Assembly: GCA_023055425.1 (NCBI GenBank)
Contig: JALGPY010000004.1
Coordinates: forward strand, 58,055,718 to 58,119,717
DNA from: Linanthus parryae
Lineage: Eukaryota > Streptophyta > Magnoliopsida > Ericales > Polemoniaceae
DNA length: 64,000 nt
Direction: 5' to 3'
The position numbers were made by a program, and so were the translations under genes. How positions within the stretch are numbered: position 1 is the stretch's first letter; each line of letters opens with the position of its first letter. The notes beneath the pieces were generated by a model. That model ran no database searches, had not been told where the DNA came from, and worked only from the letters and a program-made list of their open reading frames with translations. Of the stretch, positions 58,634 to 64,000 are shown piece by piece.

Positions 58634-60677
58634 TGACACGATTTCTTACGTGTTACCGCAAGTGCACGGTTCAAGTAATATAGGGTTGGTATTTCAACCC
58701 CGAGTTATCGATCCCACGAGGACAGTGTTACTGTGTAATCAGAAACTAAGTTTAAAGAGTGAAGACGTAAAAATTAAAGGGAGTATAAACAGAATTAAAC
58801 AATATTTTTGGTAATTTTATGATAATAAAGTCTGACTGTAAAAACTAGGGTTTCTGGTGCCTAGATTCCTGGATCCCCTAGGGTTACTATTCAGCCTTTC
58901 AGTTTTTCCGATTCAGAAACACACAGCAGTTTTGTTTATGCCAGCATACCATTGATACAATCTCCTCTCGGTCTCATGCACCTGTCACTCTCCTGCAGAT
59001 TTTCGGGTCCTCTCGATCCACCTAGATCTGCCGGTTCGTTCTAAGTCTGTTAGGGTTACAGGTTCTCCTCTCGGTCTCCCCCTAAACGTCTAGCAGTTGG
59101 TCTAATGCTTCTGGGCTAGCCCCTTGATTCTCTTCACCTCTCGGTCCATCAAGGCAGAGTACTAAATCCTGTCTTCTCTTCCTAACTCTCACTGGCCACT
59201 CTCGCGCACCAGATCCTGTCTGTAGCAATCCAGGTTCATGACTCCGTTCATGCTTAAACAGTAAAAACCGAAGACAGAATAATAAACAAAACCTCTACTG
59301 TATTAAGACTTAAACAATCATGAATCCAAATTCGGGATAAACTAAGTTGCTGAAATCATAAACCCTAGGTTCACCGAGAACCTAGGTAAAAAGTTTAGCT
59401 AATAAAAACTAACATAAAGAAGAGAAGAGAATCAAACAGGTGACGGAAATCTGGCGATTTCCGGGACTGCTCCGATGCTCCCTGTCTCTGCTGTGTCTAA
59501 CTCTGATCCTGTGAATGTGTCTGTCTGTGCTGTGTATCCTGTATATGCTGAAACTGATGGGCAGAGCTGCTTTATATACTGCTGAAGTTTCCCTAATCCT
59601 GTGCTGAAATTCCTATTATGTCCCTGTCTAAACCGCCCTGGGAAGCCTCTGGAAATCCTGTCCTGCGTCTGAACGCACATCTGCTGACTTTGACTTTTCT
59701 GACGAAGTTTGACTTTTTCCACCGTCTTCAGAAATTCTGAAAATCTTGACCTGCGTTTGAACGCACAAAGGCTGCGTTTGAACGCACATTTTGAGAGTTG
59801 ACTTTTTGACTTTGACTTCCGTTGACTTTTTGGGTGTGCGTTTGAACGCACAATGTGCGTTTGAACGCACATACTTAGTCTTCTGGTTGATTTCTGCCTG
59901 ATTCTGACCTTTCTGAATTTTGAAGTTTCCTGCGTCTGGACGTAGGATGTGCGTTTGAACGCACATACTTAGTCATTTTCTGGCCAGTTTTCCCTGTCTG
60001 TTGCTGCACTGTGTTGTGCGTTTGAACGCAACTCTCCTGCGTTCAAACGCAGTGCGTCTGAACGCACACCTTCTGCGTTTGAACGCAGGCCTTAACCATT
60101 TTTCTTCTTCTGGCTTCTGACTTCTGGACCCGTGCGTTTGAACGCAGCTCGCCTGCGTTTGAACGCACCCCTTGGCCTTTTTCTTCTCTTGAATGTTGAG
60201 TCCTGCGTTTGAACGCAAGAAGTGCGTTTGAACGCACCCCTTAACTTTTCAGCACTTCGGCCTCTGAACCCTGCGTTTGAACGCAGACTGCCTGCGTCTG
60301 AACGCAGGACTTAGCCAACTTTCTGCCATTTTCCTGCTGCTCCCATCTTGTGCGTCTGAACGCAGGTGCCCTGCGTTTGCACGCACCACTTAGCTTTTTT
60401 CCTCTTTTTCTGCTCAGCTTTCCTGACACGCTGCCTCCCATCCAAGTTAATCTCATGCATTTTTCGGCACCTGTTACCTGCACATCATAACACGCACCCG
60501 CGATCATATCCAACAAACAAAGGTATGCACAAAATTACTCAAATTTTGCAATCATGATCTATAAATCTCTGCCTCGTATCAGGTGGAAAATAAGCTGAAA
60601 ATGGCCAAACTCAACTCTCACAGGGTTAAAACCAATGGTAAAAAGATGTCCCAGACTAATACATTTTCAAGCTGTCA
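58634..60677 (-). repeat. 5' LTR (right copy) of the tRNA-Asp element
   Basis: 2044 bp, same length as the left LTR. The palindrome cluster spans 59664-60385 with the same 19 units; two units differ from the left copy by single substitutions. Confidence 0.93.
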
Positions 60678-61436
60678 GCTACTTGTACTGCTCAATGTTT
60701 GTAACAATTGTTATTATTGCCAAAGTAATTAGGAACATACCTAGTCACACACATAGAATGGGCCTAACTGGAATTAGTTTCTCAATTGTTTGCCTAAAGA
60801 AAAATAATGAATTGATTGTACTAAAGTATAAAGTGTGCTCCTTAGTTGGACTAAAGAGCAATTGTTGACTAGAGTGAAAACTAATCCAAATTGTTTGATT
60901 TCAGGGAAAATATGAATTTCTATAGCCATAAACAAGATTTATAGGCCAAGAATATTTTGTCTAAATTCATTCCTCCTCTACAGTAAACACTATAGAGTCA
61001 AAGAGAAAAAAGGAAAAAATGGATAATTTTCTCCATGAAGGGTTCGGTCATCCCTAGCCGCCCCCTCTAGGAGCCGTCAGCCTCCATGGTACCGCCCCAT
61101 GAAGCTCACGGCCATATGATTGTCGTTCCTCTCTTGTTGCCATCTGTCTGAATGGGATTCATACACCGTGCACGTCCAGATTCATCTTCTTGTATGACAA
61201 GATCTCCTTCTCCTTCAAGAGGCTACCAACCTAAAATGAAGTCCTGTTCAGATCCATCCATGTGGATACTTGTAGAGACGTGGATATCCTTTCTACATAT
61301 GTGATCGTCACTAGTCAGTATGATTGAGCTAACCTTTCTCCTTCCTCATGTTATGATGCTTCACCTGCGATTCACGGTGGGTTTTGAACAGAAAATTTTG
61401 TATTTTCGTTGCGTAACATGCATCAAAACCCTATAG
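60678..61436. other. Possible Copia LTR remnant, right of the nested element
   Basis: Non-coding. It starts with the GCTAC duplication and ends just before a tRNA-iMet PBS. Read together with 51739-52583 it could be one old LTR. No gene. Confidence 0.4.
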
Positions 61437-61449
61437 TGGTATCAGATCC
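61437..61449 (+). other. Primer-binding site remnant (tRNA-iMet)
   Basis: TGGTATCAGATCC, one base off the usual TGGTATCAGAGCC, marks the start of a Copia internal region. Confidence 0.6.
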
Positions 61450-63239
61450 ACATGTCGATAGCGCATAACATGCTTTATGTGGTTATCTATTTTATCAGTT
61501 TACACCATTTGGTCAATTTTTGGGGTAAAAACAGATATTCGTATTATAATACGATTTAAATATGATTCAATAGAGAATTTGCTAATTTTACATATGATGT
61601 GAAAATTCATAATTTTCGTATACATATGATGTATAAAATTGGTGATGAAAAGATATGGTTTCGGCATAATGTTGGAAGAAAATGTGTTTTTGTCCCACAT
61701 CGGGGTATGGTCAAGAAGGAAGTAGCAAAATTTTGATTTTAGCCCACAAGGTGTTCGGCTAAGTAGTTGCCAGCCCCTTCTCTGTGCACCAGACCTGGCC
61801 GAATGGTCTGACTGGCTCGGCCAGCTGACCGGTGTGACCGATTCGGCTGGCTCGACCGAGTTGGACCGGTTCGACAGTACAATATGGTTCGGCCAGTATG
61901 GCTGGCGCGAAAGTTTAGATCGTTTTGACCCTACTATCCCAATTTAACTAAAAATTGACCTAGCGCGTTAAATTTGGAATTTAACTATGGTTATCTCCCT
62001 CGCTTGTGACGTTCTTCTATTTAGTTCATAGATGCTAGCTAGAATTAGAAAGATAAAATATAGTAAAGGCATGGAGAAGAAAATCAAAGAACAAAAACCA
62101 CAAGACAATGGAGACCCACAAGGTCGGACACATGGACTAAGGACGGACGCACATGAAGATAAGCTTGCTATTTTAGGGCTTATAGATATTCTAATTGGCT
62201 TTGAAATATCTTAGTCTTGGGGGCCCCTTCCATACCACGTTTCTATAATGTTTATTTATCTTGTTTTATTTTGATGTATGGTTGATGCATGTAAAATGAT
62301 AATAATTAGAATACAGTTTGGATATTTTATTTGGATTTGCCCAATCCAAATAATTAGATCAGTTGATATGATCAACAAATAAAGTGACAAGCAAATCCCT
62401 CAACGAAATATCGCGTTTTCCTTTTCTTGCTTAAACACTCGTCATGATCAGGGATTATTAAGTTCGGGCTTGCCAACAAAAGGCGAATTAATTCTTCATG
62501 GTGTAGTGCGACGGCACAATCTAGAAATGTGAGATTGTTGAAGAAAGAGGTTAAATGCAACTAAGCTATTAAACCAATAGTTGCATTGGATGAAATTGGA
62601 AGATGTTCCTACCTATATAATCAAATGTTGGGTGACCTGTCAAAGCAGGCTCAAGAGGAGGAGAAATATGGATCTTGGCCCACTAGAAGATTTATGTATC
62701 TTATGCTATTTCAATAGGATTGAAAGCGTATAGGCAAGGCAATCGGGATTATCTATGAGATAGATAAGTAAGGTTCCAAATTAAACTACGCGTTTCATAG
62801 GATGCAATTGGAAGAACTTCTTACCTAAATAAACAATTCTTGGGTGTCGTGCCAAAGCAGGCTGAAGAGCAGCTGAATATGGATCTTGGCCCACTAGAAA
62901 ATATATGATATTTTCGGCATTAATATTGAGGGTTATTGATCCGAGAAAAACAGTGGTAGTTATGTTTAACAATGAGTCCTTATTAAATATAGTATAATGT
63001 ACAATATTTTCATAATGCTTTTTGTGTTGAATACCTATGGCATTAAACAAACAAAATTGACTTTATCGCAACGATATGTACTTGAGAAGGACAAGTTGTG
63101 TGGAATCCATATTCTGGACTGGTACAAATTTGAGAATTGTTCTTAAACGAAAGGAAAATGTTGTACATCCTAGAGCGTAAAGTTTCTTTCCACCAACGGC
63201 CAATAACACTATATCCTAATGGTAGGAACATAAAAGAAT
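61450..63239. other. Decayed internal region with foreign pieces
   Basis: No intact gene. Positions 61795-61900 are a G/C-richer stretch repeating GGCTCGNCC/GACCGGTT-like words. Positions 62585-62700 and 62800-62910 are diverged direct copies (CAAAGCAGGCT and ATGGATCTTGGCCCACTAGAA shared). On the minus strand these and 62560-62372 give ankyrin-like pieces (LDCAVALHHEELIRLLLASPNL). They may come from an old captured ankyrin gene. Confidence 0.45.
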
Positions 63240-63960
63240 GGTTTTTTGGATGTGACTTTCCCTTTGTTAGCTTCCATGAACTCTAAGCTTTGGATGCAAG
63301 ATGAGAACATGGAGGCGTATGATATGATCATATATTTAAAGACGCTCTTTCTAGAGCGAGCTAGACATGATAGGCTTATAGTGGCATATGCTTTGATTCA
63401 CTCAATATGATTGGGGACCGCTGAACAAAGTAGTAAGGGCAAAGGAAAAACCATGTTGATGGTTAAAGGGGAAGAGGCAAAGGGTTTTTCATGAACTCCA
63501 AGGGTATATGAAAGTTTGTTGCTAAAGCCAAGTTGCCTTAAAACCCAAAATGGTAGGTATACTGGAAAAGAAATCGCCCAAAGTACTTGGAAGTAAATAA
63601 GAAAGGAATTGTGAACTCCACTTAAGGTATACGTGTTGTAGTAGTCAATCAGTCTATCTCATCATCATGGGTATATGATACTAGATGAGGATCTCACATA
63701 TATAGAAATGTGCAGTATCTCATGAGATGAAGACAATTGGATAAGGAAGAGAACACCTACACGTGTGAAAATGAAGCAAGGGTTGCTAAATTAGCTGTAG
63801 AAAATTATCTCTACCTTCTGGAATTATCAATGAACGAGAAAAAACACGATTCTCCCTGATATGAGTAGGAACATTATCTCAGTTTCTTGTTTGGCCAAGA
63901 AAGTTGTTTCTTCGCTATAAACCACAAATGTTGTTCCATTTATTTTTTGATATGCATTAT
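63240..63960 (+). pseudogene. Decayed Copia gag-protease, running toward the window end
   Basis: Broken plus-strand frames read LWMQDENMEAYDMIIYLKTLF (UBN2 gag, about 63285-63350), then GKGKTMLMVKGEEAKG, CPKYLEVNKKG (about 63570-63600), a protease-like SSWVYDTR in which the DTG triad is changed (about 63660-63690), and ARVAKLAV ... SRNIISVSCL before the integrase. This is the order of a plant Copia polyprotein. Stops and frameshifts are frequent. It probably belongs with the PBS at 61437. The rest lies beyond the window. Confidence 0.65.
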
Positions 63961-64000
63961 CGTAATGTATTTGTCTAATGGGTATATCCTTGATCATGAT

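Larger units (their letters stand above)
52584..60677 (-). mobile_element. Young non-autonomous LTR retrotransposon (tRNA-Asp primed), 8.1 kb
   Basis: Two 2044-bp LTRs (52584-54627 and 58634-60677) start TGACACGATT and end AAGCTGTCA; by eye they differ at only about a dozen positions. A perfect 5-bp duplication GCTAC flanks the element (52579-52583 and 60678-60682). On the minus strand the order is 5' LTR (right copy), PBS at 58627-58610, internal region, polypurine tract at about 54641-54631, then 3' LTR. The PBS TGGCGCCGTTGCCGGGGA matches tRNA-Asp as in Athila/Tat Gypsy elements. No gag, protease, RT, RNase H or integrase is visible in the 4-kb interior, so another element must supply them. 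Confidence 0.92.

Overview
This is plant nuclear DNA, most likely from a flowering plant and probably a eudicot. It is AT-rich and has GT-AG introns. It is almost entirely nested transposable elements: Mutator-like (MULE), hAT, CACTA, Helitron, Copia and an Athila/Tat-like LTR element. I see no convincing single-copy host gene, rRNA, tRNA or CRISPR.

Layout. A long segment is present twice in direct orientation. Copy A is 1-1919 plus 18759-24294; copy B is 36384 to about 51740. Both carry a Helitron 3' end, a decayed DUF659-type hAT transposase gene and a second decayed hAT gene of the TTF/DUF4371 type. Each copy serves as the empty-site control for insertions in the other. Copy A was hit by a 16.8-kb MULE (1929-18749, 9-bp target duplication AATAATTAC, single intact site in copy B). 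Copy B was hit by a rearranged short-LTR Copia (39137-41504), a Tnt1/Tork-like Copia (43370-47942) and a small Helitron (49633-50509). Between the copies lies a CACTA (En/Spm) element with its 5' end at 34957 and two minus-strand genes (TNP2-like and TNPA-like); a 1.9-kb Helitron carrying a LINE tail is inserted in it. After copy B come what may be a decayed Copia (PBS at 61437, gag-protease at 63240-63950) and, nested within it, a young non-autonomous LTR element (52584-60677, TSD GCTAC).

Most notable system. The 16.8-kb MULE holds a FAR1-type transposase gene (DDE, SWIM, CCHC), a small GRF zinc-finger/transmembrane gene, and two divergent head-to-head paralogous genes of 10-11 exons. Each of those two encodes a basic N-terminus, an acidic stretch, an HMG-box-like domain split by an intron, a conserved middle region and a C-terminal ULP1-like (C48) cysteine protease. 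The paralogs carry different stop codons and frameshifts and differ by one intron, so they decayed separately after an inverted duplication. ULP1 genes inside MULEs are known (Kaonashi-type elements). The HMG-like module, the head-to-head pair and the added GRF-TM gene look unusual.

The second notable element is the young LTR retrotransposon. Its LTRs hold 19 copies of a 14-bp interrupted palindrome, and its internal region repeats the polypurine-tract-like motif AGTGTGGGGGT five times and encodes one unrecognised 369-residue protein.
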